Shown: piece by piece, positions 1 through 7,391 of the stretch
How the letters are laid out: the number at the start of each line of letters is the position of its first letter
Numbering within the stretch: position 1 is the stretch's first letter
DNA from: Bacteroidales bacterium
GTDB taxonomy: Bacteria > Bacteroidota > Bacteroidia > Bacteroidales > Bacteroidaceae
Assembly: GCA_004552195.1 (NCBI GenBank)
Contig: SFPC01000081.1
Location: 1 to 16,013, forward strand
Direction of reading: 5' to 3'
DNA: 16,013 nt
Notes under the pieces: model-generated
The model's input: the letters and a program-made list of their open reading frames with translations, nothing else
Told to the model about the DNA's origin: nothing
The model's database searches: none
Made by a program: the position numbers and the translations under genes

Positions 1-1
1 A

Positions 2-139
2 ATAACAACTTTTAGCAGGTGGGGCGATACGTCTTTAGCGTTCAACGCTTGGAATGGCTGTATTCTCGATGTATATGGAAAGGCTAAAAGAAAGAGGCTG
101 ATAGAGAGAGTGATGGCGATTGTCCCATCCATGGGTTAG
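2..139 (+). CDS. Possible C-terminal end of an unidentified plus-strand gene (partial)
   Basis: A reading frame open from the window edge runs 45 codons and stops at TAG (137-139). The translated tail looks protein-like: it contains RWGDTSLAFNAWNG followed by a basic segment, GKAKRKRLIERV. The gene would run towards the glyA operon, so the two transcription units would converge, and a hairpin terminator at 325-402 lies between them, as expected. I do not recognise the family. At this length an open frame can occur by chance, so this stays a candidate until the upstream sequence is seen. Confidence 0.35.
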   Translation: MTTFSRWGDTSLAFNAWNGCILDVYGKAKRKRLIERVMAIVPSMG

Positions 140-324
140 GGTACTTCCTGATGAATGTTTCGGCGGTAGATGAAGCTTTTAATTTCAAATCGTTCATGTG
201 TAAATGAACTGAAAATCAATGGGAAACGGCCGTTTTATGAAGGTTTGAACTTTTTTTTCAAGGAAAGAAATACGTATATAGAGAAGGGTTGAGTAGGAGA
301 TTGGTGCGGATGAAGACTTCAAAA

Positions 325-402
325 AATGAAGCGTTAAGGAGTTTGTAGGCAGCTGAGGCTTTTCGCCGATAGCATCACCGTTAAACTTCAAAACGCTTCA
401 TT
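325..402 (-). terminator. Probable terminator of the pyrBI-glyA operon
   Basis: Perfect 11-bp inverted arms, AATGAAGCGTT at 325-335 and AACGCTTCATT at 392-402, enclose a 56-nt loop. Read on the minus strand, the second arm runs straight into a U-rich tract (CATTTTTTG). It begins 29 nt past the glyA stop codon. The long loop is unusual for a simple intrinsic terminator. The rest of 140-430 shows no convincing gene; the small minus-strand frame at 194-391 overlaps this hairpin and is not supported. Confidence 0.6.
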
Positions 403-430
403 CCTATTCAATCATTCCGATACTCTTTCC

Positions 431-1711
431 TTAATAGGCAAAGAGCGGGTATTGCTTCATCGTTTCGTTGACGCGGGCGCGTACGGCAGCGATGACGGCT
501 TCGTTTTCGGGATCGTTGAGCACTTCCTCAATCATGCCGGCGATTTCTACCATGAGGTCTTCTTTGGCGCCTCGCGTGGTGATGGCCGGCGTGCCGAGAC
601 GGATGCCTGAAGTTTGGAAAGCGGAGCGGCTGTCGAAGGGCACCATGTTCTTGTTCACGGTGATGTCGGCTGCTACGAGGGCGTTTTCAGCCACTTTGCC
701 TGTGAGGTCGGGGTATTTGCTGCGCAGGTCAACGAGCATGGAGTGGTTGTCCGTGCCTCCGCTGACGATGGTGAAGCCGCGACGGGTGAGTTCTTCAGCC
801 AGTTTGGCGGCGTTCTTCTTCACTTGCAGGGCATATTCCTTGAATTCCGGTTGCAACGCTTCGCCGAAGGCTACGGCCTTGGCGGCGATGACGTGTTCCA
901 GCGGGCCGCCTTGGATGCCGGGGAAGACTGCGCTGTTGAGCAGCTGGCTCATCATCTTGACAGCTCCCTTCGGTGTGGTGAGTCCCCAGGGATTTTCAAA
1001 ATCCTCACCCATCAGGATCATGCCGCCGCGAGGGCCGCGCAGTGTCTTGTGGGTGGTGGTGGTCACGATGTGGGCGTACTTCACGGGATTGTCGAGCAGT
1101 CCGGCGGCAATCAGTCCGGCGGGGTGCGCCATGTCCACCATGAAGATGGCTCCCACCTTGTCGGCGATGCTGCGCATACGGGCGTAGTCCCATTCGCGGC
1201 TGTAGGCCGAGCCGCCGCCGATGATGAGCTTGGGCTTGTGCTGCAGGGCGAGTTGTTCCATCTCGTCGTAGTCCACGCGGCCGGTTTCCTTGTTGAGGTT
1301 GTAGCCTACGGGATTATAGAGGATGCCGGAAGTGTTGACCTTGGAGCCGTGGGAGAGGTGGCCGCCGTGGTCGAGGTTCAGTCCCATGAAAGTGTCGCCG
1401 GGTTTGAGCACGGCAAAGAACACGGCGGCGTTGGCCTGCGCTCCGGAGTGGGGCTGCACGTTGGCATAGGCGGCGCCGAAGAGCTTCTTGGCGCGTTCGA
1501 TGGCGAGTGTTTCGGTCTGATCCACCACTTGGCAGCCGCCGTAATAGCGTTTGCCGGGATAGCCTTCGGCATATTTGTTGGTGAGCCATGAGCCCATGGC
1601 TTGCATCACTTGGTCGCTCACGAAGTTTTCAGAGGCAATCAGTTCGATGCCGCGCAGTTGGCGTTGGTGTTCTGCTTCGATGAGGTTGAAGATTTCGGTG
1701 TCTTTGTTCAT
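431..1711 (-). CDS. glyA: Serine hydroxymethyltransferase
   Basis: PLP-dependent enzyme that interconverts serine and tetrahydrofolate with glycine and 5,10-methylene-THF, the main cytosolic source of one-carbon units for purines, thymidylate and methionine. The product is 426 aa, a usual length for the family. Visible signatures are [11 protein letters not shown] (about 22-32), [15 protein letters not shown] (45-59), QPHSGAQAN (86-94), [13 protein letters not shown] (192-204) and [14 protein letters not shown] (217-230), where Lys222 should form the PLP Schiff base. I chose the ATG at 1711; the frame extends to a TTG at 1738, but those nine residues are not family-like. It is the last gene of the pyrB-pyrI-flavin reductase-glyA run, 64 nt after its neighbour, and is followed by a terminator hairpin. 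Identification is very secure. Confidence 0.97.
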   Translation of the reverse strand: MNKDTEIFNLIEAEHQRQLRGIELIASENFVSDQVMQAMGSWLTNKYAEGYPGKRYYGGCQVVDQTETLAIERAKKLFGAAYANVQPHSGAQANAAVFFAVLKPGDTFMGLNLDHGGHLSHGSKVNTSGILYNPVGYNLNKETGRVDYDEMEQLALQHKPKLIIGGGSAYSREWDYARMRSIADKVGAIFMVDMAHPAGLIAAGLLDNPVKYAHIVTTTTHKTLRGPRGGMILMGEDFENPWGLTTPKGAVKMMSQLLNSAVFPGIQGGPLEHVIAAKAVAFGEALQPEFKEYALQVKKNAAKLAEELTRRGFTIVSGGTDNHSMLVDLRSKYPDLTGKVAENALVAADITVNKNMVPFDSRSAFQTSGIRLGTPAITTRGAKEDLMVEIAGMIEEVLNDPENEAVIAAVRARVNETMKQYPLFAY

Positions 1712-1775
1712 GATTTCCGTGGGGTTTGTGGTTTGCAATGTTGTTTTCGTAATTGGTTGCTCCGATGCGGGATTT

Positions 1776-2333
1776 TCACTTTTTCACGGAGAAACCGAAG
1801 CGGCCTATGAAGTCGCCCAGGCCGTAGTAGGCTCCGTGCAGGTAGACCAGCGGGTGTGACTTGTCCAAGTGCCATTTGCCGTCTTCGTCCAGCAGGCTGT
1901 CGTCGGCCAGCACGCCCACCACGTCGGCAATGAACATGTCGTGCGAACCCAGGTGGATGATTTCCTTCACCCTGCACTCGATGCTCAGCGGTGCCTCGGC
2001 CACGATGGGGGCACTGACGCACTGTGCCGGCGCGGGGGTGAGGCCCGTTTCTTCAAACTTGCGGTAGTCGCGCCCGGAGCGCACGCCGCACCAATCGGTG
2101 GCGCGAGCCATTTCTTCCGTGGTCAGGTTGATGACAAACTCCATGGACTCTTTGATGAGTTCGTAGGAGTGGCGTTCGGGGCGCACGGAGATGTAGCACA
2201 TGGCCGGGTTGGTGCAAATCGTTCCGGCCCAGGCCACGGTGAAGAGGTTGTAGTCAGCGGGCGAGCTGCCGCACGAAACGAGGAGTGCGGGCAGGGGATA
2301 GATCATGGTACCGGGCTTCCAGCTTTGTTTCAT
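1776..2333 (-). CDS. Flavin reductase-like FMN-binding split-barrel protein
   Basis: Predicted 185-aa cytosolic protein of the flavin reductase / FMN-binding split-barrel family. The N-terminal half has the typical pattern: [14 protein letters not shown] (10-23), [18 protein letters not shown] (28-45), then [12 protein letters not shown] (49-60) and EFVINL (65-70). Proteins of this type bind FMN and may reduce free flavin or act as small NAD(P)H-dependent oxidoreductases; the substrate cannot be told from sequence. The ATG at 2333 was chosen because the 66 residues upstream in frame are low-quality and overlap pyrI. It starts 23 nt after pyrI and ends 64 nt before glyA, so it is probably co-transcribed with both. 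No pathway link to pyrimidine synthesis is evident beyond this placement. Confidence 0.88.
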   Translation of the reverse strand: MKQSWKPGTMIYPLPALLVSCGSSPADYNLFTVAWAGTICTNPAMCYISVRPERHSYELIKESMEFVINLTTEEMARATDWCGVRSGRDYRKFEETGLTPAPAQCVSAPIVAEAPLSIECRVKEIIHLGSHDMFIADVVGVLADDSLLDEDGKWHLDKSHPLVYLHGAYYGLGDFIGRFGFSVKK

Positions 2334-2356
2334 CGGTTGGCGAATGCTTGGAGGGG

Positions 2357-2812
2357 TTATACGAGTTTGACCGTTTCGAGCGGTTGCTCTTTCTCGCAAT
2401 AGTCGCATTGTATCGTGCCGTTTTCTGCATCGGACACGTGGAAACGGGTGGGCATGGGCTCGTTGTTCGTGATACATTTGGGGTTGGCACAACGGACGAT
2501 GCCGGTGATGGTGCGAGGCAGCGTGACGCATTTCTTCTCCACCACTTCAAAATCGCGGATGATGCAGAGTGTGACGTTGGGAGCTACGACGCTGAGCGTG
2601 TTGAGCTCGGCATCGCTGAAAAACTTGTCGGCAATTTTGATGATGCTCTTGTTGCCCATTTTGGAGCTGGGCAGGTTGTAACCCACCATGACGGCAGACT
2701 TTTGCAGGTCGAGGTGCAGCAGGCGCACCACTTGGAAAAGCTTGTTGGAGGGGATATGGTCAATGACAGTGCCGTTTTCGATGGCTGCCACCATGAGCTC
2801 TTGACGTTTCAT
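2357..2812 (-). CDS. pyrI: Aspartate carbamoyltransferase regulatory chain
   Basis: Regulatory subunit of aspartate transcarbamoylase, 151 aa, a typical length. It binds nucleotide effectors at its N-terminal domain ([21 protein letters not shown], from residue 8) and docks on the PyrB trimer through a zinc domain. All four zinc cysteines are present: C108 and C113 (CANPKC) and C136 and C139 (CDYC). The ITNNEP motif follows C113, as in other PyrI proteins. The ATG at 2812 gives [14 protein letters not shown]; the longer frame upstream overlaps the end of pyrB and is rejected. It lies 31 nt downstream of pyrB, consistent with an operon and matched subunit synthesis. Presence of PyrI implies an E. 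coli-like allosteric dodecameric enzyme. Confidence 0.95.
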   Translation of the reverse strand: MKRQELMVAAIENGTVIDHIPSNKLFQVVRLLHLDLQKSAVMVGYNLPSSKMGNKSIIKIADKFFSDAELNTLSVVAPNVTLCIIRDFEVVEKKCVTLPRTITGIVRCANPKCITNNEPMPTRFHVSDAENGTIQCDYCEKEQPLETVKLV

Positions 2813-2843
2813 ATAATATATAAGGAATAAGAGGGAGGGGAGA

Positions 2844-3776
2844 TTATTGTTTGACTTCGTCGAGCGTGATGCCGAGCACGTCGCTGATGATGGCCTGACG
2901 GGCATAGAGTCCGTTGCGTGCCTGCTCAAAGTAGTAAGCATGCGGGTCGTTGTCCACGTCGTAGGCTATTTCGTTCACGCGGGGCAGCGGGTGGAGAATC
3001 TTCATGTTGTCTTTGGCCTTATGCAGCATATTGGCGCGCAGGATGTACACGTCCTTTACACGTTCGTACTCCATGAGGTCCGTGAAGCGCTCGCGTTGCA
3101 CGCGGGTCATGTAGAGGATGTCGGCACCGGCAATCACATCCGCGTTGAAGTCCTCGTGTTCTTCAAAACGAATGCCATGCTCTCGACAGTACAGTTTGTA
3201 CTCTTCGGGCATGGCAAGTTCTTTGGGTGCGATAAAGTGGAAGGTGGGGTTGAAGTGGCGCATGGCCATGAGCAACGAGTGGACGGTGCGGCCGTATTTC
3301 AAGTCGCCTACGAGGTAGATGTTCAGGTTGTCGAGCGTGCCTTGCGTCTTGTAGATGCTGTAGAGGTCGAGCATGGTTTGCGAGGGGTGCTGGTTGGCAC
3401 CGTCGCCGGCGTTGACCACGGGCACGGGCGACACTTCGCTGGCGTAGCGTGCGGCACCTTCTAAGTAGTGGCGCATCACGATGACATCGGCGTAGTTGCT
3501 CACCATCATGATGGTGTCCTTGAGCGTTTCTCCCTTCGTGGAACTGGTCACCTTTGGGTCGGTAAATCCGATGACCCTGGCACCGAGGCGGTTGGCGGCG
3601 GTTTCAAAGGAGAGGCGTGTGCGGGTGGAAGGTTCAAAGAAAAGGGTGGCCACCACGCGGCCGTCCAATATCTTTCGGTTGGGGCGTTTTTCAAACTCCT
3701 GGGCCATGCTGATGAGGTAGAGCAGTTTCTCCCTCGACAGGTTGGCAATCGTTACAAAACTGCGTTTTTCGGTCAT
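2844..3776 (-). CDS. pyrB: Aspartate carbamoyltransferase catalytic chain
   Basis: Catalyses carbamoyl phosphate + aspartate to N-carbamoylaspartate, the committed step of de novo pyrimidine synthesis. The product is 310 aa. Motifs are complete: FFEPSTRTR (47-55) for carbamoyl phosphate, STKGE (79-83) with the catalytic loop lysine, HPSQ (130-133), [13 protein letters not shown] (156-168) and LHPLPR (261-266). Start: the frame can be extended to a TTG at 3842, but that codon lies inside a strong promoter match, so the ATG at 3776 is the start. First gene of the run pyrB-pyrI-flavin reductase-glyA. A promoter (3840-3847) and a leader of about 57 nt with two small hairpins precede it. Confidence 0.97.
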   Translation of the reverse strand: MTEKRSFVTIANLSREKLLYLISMAQEFEKRPNRKILDGRVVATLFFEPSTRTRLSFETAANRLGARVIGFTDPKVTSSTKGETLKDTIMMVSNYADVIVMRHYLEGAARYASEVSPVPVVNAGDGANQHPSQTMLDLYSIYKTQGTLDNLNIYLVGDLKYGRTVHSLLMAMRHFNPTFHFIAPKELAMPEEYKLYCREHGIRFEEHEDFNADVIAGADILYMTRVQRERFTDLMEYERVKDVYILRANMLHKAKDNMKILHPLPRVNEIAYDVDNDPHAYYFEQARNGLYARQAIISDVLGITLDEVKQ

Positions 3777-3783
3777 AATGAGG

Positions 3784-3835
3784 CAACAAAATGATTGATT
3801 GTTGTAAAAAGATAGCTTATCGTTGACTGATAGGC
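3784..3835 (-). promoter_or_regulatory. pyrB leader with two small hairpins
   Basis: Within the predicted 5' leader, an imperfect 7-bp stem (3815-3821 with 3829-3835, 7-nt loop) is followed on the minus strand by a TATCTTTTTAC tract, which resembles a weak intrinsic terminator or attenuator. Nearer the gene, CAACAA (3784-3789) pairs with TTGTTG (3799-3804), 8 nt from the start codon. Base pairing is directly visible; a regulatory role is inference. Confidence 0.3.
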
Positions 3836-3839
3836 GAAG

Positions 3840-3872
3840 CAAAGATAGTGCAAGGCGAGGAATAATTTACAA
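3840..3872 (-). promoter_or_regulatory. Putative pyrB operon promoter
   Basis: On the minus strand TATCTTTG (3840-3847) matches the Bacteroidetes -7 consensus TAnnTTTG exactly. A TTG-containing -33-like element lies 21 nt upstream (3869-3872). The predicted start of transcription is near 3833. The surrounding core CTCGCCTTGCACTATCTTTG is identical to that ending two of the 82-bp repeats near 8.1-8.3 kb, in the opposite orientation. Confidence 0.7.
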
Positions 3873-3964
3873 TTTATTATTTATAATTAGGTCTGGCGAC
3901 CGTCGTGCAGGACAATGAACCGCCGCAACCATCGGCGTAGCCTTCATTATAAATTGTAAATTAT
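3862..3964. repeat. AT-rich inverted-repeat element between cdd and pyrB
   Basis: A 16-nt arm ATAATTTACAATTTAT (3862-3877) is exactly inverted at 3949-3964. The arms enclose about 70 nt of much more GC-rich sequence that has its own small hairpin (CGCCG 3921-3925 with CGGCG 3933-3937, 7-nt loop). AT-rich ends around a GC-rich core, with no coding potential, resemble a MITE-like or other dispersed intergenic element. It starts 10 nt beyond the cdd stop codon and could also act as the cdd terminator. No target-site duplication was identified. Confidence 0.5.
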
Positions 3965-3973
3965 AAATTATTA

Positions 3974-4450
3974 TCACACGATTTCGTTGAACGCAAAGGG
4001 CAGCAGGTTTTCTATGCCCGTGAGGCGGATGATGTGCCGCCTGCCGCAGAGCAACACGCGAATTGGTTTTCCGGCGCGGTTCTGCGCTTCGAGCAAGGCT
4101 TGCCGGCAGATGCCGCAGGGCGATATGGGACAGTCCGTCAGTTCGCCGTTTGTGCCGCGCGCAGCAATGGCGATGGCCTCCACTGCCGCTTCCGGGTGGC
4201 TGGAATGCGCATAGAAAAGGGCGGAGCGTTCGGCACAGGTGCCGGCACCGAAGGCCGCGTTTTCCTGGTTGCTGCCTGCTATCCGGACGTTACCCTCCAG
4301 TTGCAGCGCGGCACCTACGTGGAAATGGGAATAAGGGGCGTAGCTGGTTTGGGTGGCCTCTTCGGCCAGTTTCACCAATGCCTGCTCATCGGCCGGAAGC
4401 TCTTCAAAAGAAAGCAAGGCATAGGCGATGGTTAGATGTTCGTTTTTCAT
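3974..4450 (-). CDS. cdd: Cytidine deaminase
   Basis: Zinc-dependent hydrolytic deamination of cytidine and deoxycytidine to uridine and deoxyuridine in pyrimidine salvage. The product is 158 aa. It has SHFHVGAAL (41-49), the catalytic GTCAERSALF (70-79, zinc Cys72, catalytic Glu74) and PCGICRQ (111-117, zinc Cys112 and Cys115), the complete three-cysteine zinc site of the small homotetrameric class. The start ATG lies 14 nt after a strong hairpin. The gene stands upstream of pyrB on the same strand but is separated from it by an inverted-repeat element and the pyrB promoter, so it is probably a separate transcription unit. Function fits the nucleoside transporter gene found 4 kb away. Confidence 0.95.
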   Translation of the reverse strand: MKNEHLTIAYALLSFEELPADEQALVKLAEEATQTSYAPYSHFHVGAALQLEGNVRIAGSNQENAAFGAGTCAERSALFYAHSSHPEAAVEAIAIAARGTNGELTDCPISPCGICRQALLEAQNRAGKPIRVLLCGRRHIIRLTGIENLLPFAFNEIV

Positions 4451-4464
4451 GTGTCAGAAAAATA

Positions 4465-4486
4465 GGGCGGGAACTGTTTCCCGCCC
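4465..4486 (-). terminator. Strong hairpin: terminator of the barrel operon, just before cdd
   Basis: GGGCGGGAA (4465-4473) pairs perfectly with TTCCCGCCC (4478-4486) around a 4-nt loop. On the minus strand the stem is followed by TATTTTT. It lies 58 nt past the stop of the barrel gene and 14 nt before the cdd start, a good candidate for ending the upstream operon. It overlaps the start region predicted from the neighbouring cdd promoter box. Confidence 0.65.
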
Positions 4487-4493
4487 AAAAATA
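4486..4493 (-). promoter_or_regulatory. Putative cdd -7 promoter box
   Basis: On the minus strand TATTTTTG matches TAnnTTTG exactly and ends where the terminator stem begins. A T-rich stretch about 19-20 nt upstream could serve as a weak -33 element. Transcription would start near 4479, inside the hairpin, so cdd mRNA would carry only one stem arm. Confidence 0.4.
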
Positions 4494-4544
4494 CACATTT
4501 TGAATAATACGAAAAATGAATATGGGAAAAACGCTGCTTATCCC

Positions 4545-5462
4545 TTAGTAAAATAGGGAAAATCCTACAGAAATAGGCGTGAAGTCCGGCCCCCAATCGG
4601 TGTTAAGCACCTTGCAGGGAGAATATTTGGCATATACACCGAGCCACTTCCAATGCACTTGCGCCATGAAGTCAACTGATACCGGTATTTGGTGCAGATC
4701 CTTTGTCATCTCCTTGACCTTGTGCGTTACGGTCCGGTTGGGGTAGAACGAGTCGTCCGTCAGTTCGTAGCGTGTCTTTACCGAAGCATACGTGTTGAAG
4801 TTCAGGATGGTAGCAAGGTCTATCTTCCAGTTCTTGTCTAACTTGAACGTGTAGCGGAAGGGGATGCCGAGGCTGAAGAGCTTGATGCGCGAGAATTCCG
4901 TCTTGGAAGCGTTTTCGGGGTAGGCCGCTGTGGTGAGGATTCCGTTGTCGTCCTTCAAGAAACGGCTGTGGCCCGTCATGCGGAAGTTGCGCCAACCGAA
5001 ACTCAGGCCGAGGGAGAAGTACTGCGTCTGGCGCCGGTTGTACCAACGGTAGTGGAGCGGTTCAAAAGCTATCTCTACCGAGGAAGCCATGTCAATGTTC
5101 ACATTGCCGGGAGCACCCACCGCATTGGCAAATCCGAGGTTAATGCCGCCGAAACCCCATTTCATGGCTTTGGTACAGAATTTCTTCTTGCCCACCCGCA
5201 TACCAGCGGACTGTTGCGCCCCTTTCTTCTTGCTTTCTTCCACGTGAGTGGCTATGCGTGGGCGGAGACCGGTGTAAACAAACTGGAAGGTGCTGTCGGC
5301 CTCTTTGCCTTTGACGTAGAGGGTAACCGTTTCGCCGTCGTCTTCGAGCACCACTTCTTTGACAGACTTGACATCCACGATGGTGTCGTTGACCGTGGAG
5401 GCTTGCAGCCGGCCCGTGAGGCTCAGAAGGCCGGCGAGGATAAACATTGTATATCGTTTCAT
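4545..5462 (-). CDS. Outer-membrane beta-barrel protein, second of a related pair
   Basis: Predicted 305-aa exported protein. A signal peptide (about 1-22, hydrophobic FILAGLLSLTG, cleavage near LQAS) leads into a short N-terminal segment NDTIVDVKSVKEVVL, then a Lys-rich stretch (78-95). From about residue 104 the chain alternates as expected of transmembrane beta strands: WGFGGINLGFANA, YFSLGLSFGWRNF, LFSLGIPFRYTF. It ends in an aromatic residue (SVGFSLFY), typical of outer-membrane barrels. The N-terminal segment and the C-terminal signature [I/L]G-[I/V]Y-x-KY-[S/T]P...D-x-GP-x-F are shared with the preceding gene, so the two are probably paralogues. It is 18 nt downstream of that gene. Specific function unknown; could be a porin-like or signalling barrel. 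Confidence 0.75.
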   Translation of the reverse strand: MKRYTMFILAGLLSLTGRLQASTVNDTIVDVKSVKEVVLEDDGETVTLYVKGKEADSTFQFVYTGLRPRIATHVEESKKKGAQQSAGMRVGKKKFCTKAMKWGFGGINLGFANAVGAPGNVNIDMASSVEIAFEPLHYRWYNRRQTQYFSLGLSFGWRNFRMTGHSRFLKDDNGILTTAAYPENASKTEFSRIKLFSLGIPFRYTFKLDKNWKIDLATILNFNTYASVKTRYELTDDSFYPNRTVTHKVKEMTKDLHQIPVSVDFMAQVHWKWLGVYAKYSPCKVLNTDWGPDFTPISVGFSLFY

Positions 5463-5480
5463 GATGAGGAGTTTGAAGGG

Positions 5481-6347
5481 TTAAATGGTCAGACCGAAGG
5501 TGAGCAGCTGGAAGCGGGGGCCTTGGTCCTTTTTGAAGAGGTAGGTCGGCGTGTACTTGACATAGATGCCGATGATGTCGCTGAAATGGAAATCGGCGCG
5601 GAAGCTCATGCCGAACACATTGCGGTCAAAATGTTTCAGGCGGTGTTCGTATTCGCGGTTGTCCGCCTTGAACTTGTTCCTGACGAAGGGTTTGATGTGC
5701 AGTTCAGGGATGGCTGACAGGTGTATCCAGTTATTGCCAAAGGCGTGGCCGTAGGTGAGGGGAAAGCTGAAGTACGTGTCAATGAGCAGGGACTTCCGCT
5801 TGCGTGTTCCGTCGGGAAACTGCATTATGCTCAGTCGGCCTTCGTCCTTGAACCACAAGTTGCCCTTGTGCTGCTTCATCAGGTTGGCGTTGTAGGCAAC
5901 GCCGATGCTCCACGAGTCTTTCTTGCCGGGCAGCAGCGAATGCACCTGCAGCAGTTCCATACTGACGTTCCAGCAGCTGAGATGTTCCGTTTCGGGCACG
6001 TCCTGAAGCGGAATGCTGTAGCCCAAGGAGCAGATGAGACTGCGGAGTGTGTACTGCGCCGAGCTTTTCTTGCGCGAAGGCTGGAAGGGTAGGGCAAAGT
6101 CCCAGTTGCTGGCGTGCTCCTTCACGGAAGCCAGGGCATCGGGCGAGTTGCCGATGGTATAGTTGAACTTGTAGGCGTTGTCGTCCGAGCGTCCGTACAC
6201 CTGTACTTGCGTGAGCGAGTCGCCGGTCGTAATCAGCACACTGTCGGGGTGGAGCACTTTCACCACAGTGTCGTTCAGACACCTGTTTTCGGCCAGTCCG
6301 GCCAGTGGAAACAGCCCCATGATGAGGGGAAGGAGGAAATGTTTCAT
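5481..6347 (-). CDS. Outer-membrane beta-barrel protein, first of a related pair
   Basis: Predicted 288-aa exported protein. Signal peptide at about 1-19 (MKHFLLPLIMGLFPLAGLAE). The mature N-terminus NDTVVKVLHPDSVLI...VQVYGRSDDNAYKFNYT resembles the corresponding part of the next gene (NDTIVDV...VTLYVKGKEADSTFQFVYT). The rest shows alternating strands rich in aromatics (SWSIGVAYNANL, TYFSFPLTYGHAF, VFGMSFRADFHF, IGIYVKYTPTYLF) and a barrel-like C-terminus LLTFGLTI. It lies 18 nt after the small exported protein gene and 18 nt before its paralogue, so the three are very likely co-transcribed from the sigma factor operon. No enzyme motif was seen. Function is unknown; the shared head domain suggests the two barrels may act together. 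Confidence 0.75.
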   Translation of the reverse strand: MKHFLLPLIMGLFPLAGLAENRCLNDTVVKVLHPDSVLITTGDSLTQVQVYGRSDDNAYKFNYTIGNSPDALASVKEHASNWDFALPFQPSRKKSSAQYTLRSLICSLGYSIPLQDVPETEHLSCWNVSMELLQVHSLLPGKKDSWSIGVAYNANLMKQHKGNLWFKDEGRLSIMQFPDGTRKRKSLLIDTYFSFPLTYGHAFGNNWIHLSAIPELHIKPFVRNKFKADNREYEHRLKHFDRNVFGMSFRADFHFSDIIGIYVKYTPTYLFKKDQGPRFQLLTFGLTI

Positions 6348-6365
6348 AGGAAAAGTATTTGGTGG

Positions 6366-6818
6366 TTATGAAAAAATCTTTTGCAGTTCTTCTATGGTGG
6401 CCGTGCCTTCCATGTAGATGATGGTCAGCGTCTTGTTGTCGCCGGCTTTGGAGGGATGGAGGGCATTGTTGCGGTAGAAGATATATCGCCGGGTTTTGCC
6501 TTGGGGTTTCAGCTGGTAAAAACCATAATACAGATGGCCTCCGCGCAAGGATACCTCCTTGTCGATGGCCTGCCGGGCATCGGCCTGTACCAGCCGCTCA
6601 ATTTGGTCGCGCTCTGCGTTCGAGGGGGAGAGCGTCAGGCTGCGGAATAGCGAGAGCTTGTAATGGCTGATTTTTTTGCCTTTCAACAAAACCTCCGTGG
6701 CGTCTTTGCGTTGGCGGTATTGTCCGTTGAACACGGAGGCAATGTGCAGCCCCGTCTGCGCGCAGAGCGGCAGTGCCAGGAGCCATGCCAATAACCAAAG
6801 GATGATACGATGTTTCAT
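6366..6818 (-). CDS. Small exported protein of an ECF sigma operon (DUF6108-like)
   Basis: Predicted 150-aa protein with a clear signal peptide (MKHRIILWLLAWLLALPLCAQ, about 1-21), so probably periplasmic. The mature part has a basic N-terminal half with VLLKGKKISHYKLSLFRSLT (44-63) and a more strand-like C-terminal half with LYYGFYQL, RYIFYRNNAL and TLTIIYMEGTATIEEL. From memory this resembles small Bacteroidales proteins of the DUF6108 type that sit beside sigma factor genes; I could not check this. It follows the anti-sigma-like gene by 99 nt and precedes the first barrel gene by 18 nt. An accessory or sensor role in the sigma pathway is a reasonable inference but has no direct evidence. 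Confidence 0.7.
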   Translation of the reverse strand: MKHRIILWLLAWLLALPLCAQTGLHIASVFNGQYRQRKDATEVLLKGKKISHYKLSLFRSLTLSPSNAERDQIERLVQADARQAIDKEVSLRGGHLYYGFYQLKPQGKTRRYIFYRNNALHPSKAGDNKTLTIIYMEGTATIEELQKIFS

Positions 6819-6917
6819 AATGCCGTGGGGTTGGGGAATGAGGGATGGAGTCGGGTAATCGGGCTTAGTCGAGAAATGTTGGAGATGGTGCGGTGCCGGG
6901 TTGGGCAGTTCGGAGGA

Positions 6918-7391
6918 CTATTCCTCTAACGGCGTGCGCAACATATCGCCCAGTTGCTGCTCGAAGCCGCAGGTGCCGGTGGGAGCCGCCATCTCGGCTA
7001 CGGATTGGTGCATGGCCGCCATCACCCTTTCGGAGTCGGTGGTTCGCACGCCGTTGATGTACGCCAGACATTGGTTCTGCTGCCGGTAGGAATAGGTAAA
7101 AATCGCAGCACCCCCCATTATCAGACAGCAGGCAACGGCAGCTGCATAGCGCAGCGGCTGCCTCTGCAGTCGCAACGTGCGGCTGCGGCGAGGAGTCGTC
7201 TGGCGGCTCGCGTAGGCAGCCAGTCCCAGCACGGCGCGCAGCTCGTCGAAGCGGGGCGAGGCTCCTGCCGGCGAAACGGCGAAGCGTTTCAGCCATTCTT
7301 CCTCGGCTTCCGTGGTCTGCGCTTCAAAGAAACGCTTCGTAAGCCTTTCAGCTTTTTGCAGGGTAAGGGGAGAGGGTTGGATAAGTTTCAT
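6918..7391 (-). CDS. Single-pass membrane anti-sigma-like protein
   Basis: Predicted 157-aa inner-membrane protein. The cytoplasmic N-terminal part (1-80) has an acidic helical start (LQKAERLTKRFFEAQTTEAE) like the sigma-binding region of Bacteroidales anti-sigma proteins, then a basic stretch (RRSRTLRLQRQPLR). One transmembrane helix lies at about 82-101 (YAAAVACCLIMGGAAIFTYS), followed by a short periplasmic tail with AYINGVRTTDSERVMAAM. The ATG at 7391 was chosen over the one at 7415 because it overlaps the sigma factor stop in an ATGA, the classic arrangement for translational coupling. Family assignment is by topology and context; the protein lacks an obvious FecR-type periplasmic domain, so it is not a standard TonB-linked FecR regulator. 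Confidence 0.75.
   Translation of the reverse strand: MKLIQPSPLTLQKAERLTKRFFEAQTTEAEEEWLKRFAVSPAGASPRFDELRAVLGLAAYASRQTTPRRSRTLRLQRQPLRYAAAVACCLIMGGAAIFTYSYRQQNQCLAYINGVRTTDSERVMAAMHQSVAEMAAPTGTCGFEQQLGDMLRTPLEE

Noticed and set aside
194..391. 65-aa minus-strand open frame downstream of glyA
   Set aside because: Overlaps the predicted terminator stem and has no recognisable features or start context.
614..1591. 325-aa plus-strand open frame
   Set aside because: Antisense to glyA, whose coding frame is unambiguous; composition is a mirror of the glyA codons.
6865..7296. 143-aa minus-strand open frame overlapping the anti-sigma gene
   Set aside because: Arg/Pro/Ala-rich shadow frame; the overlapping frame has a clear membrane helix and is coupled to the sigma factor gene.
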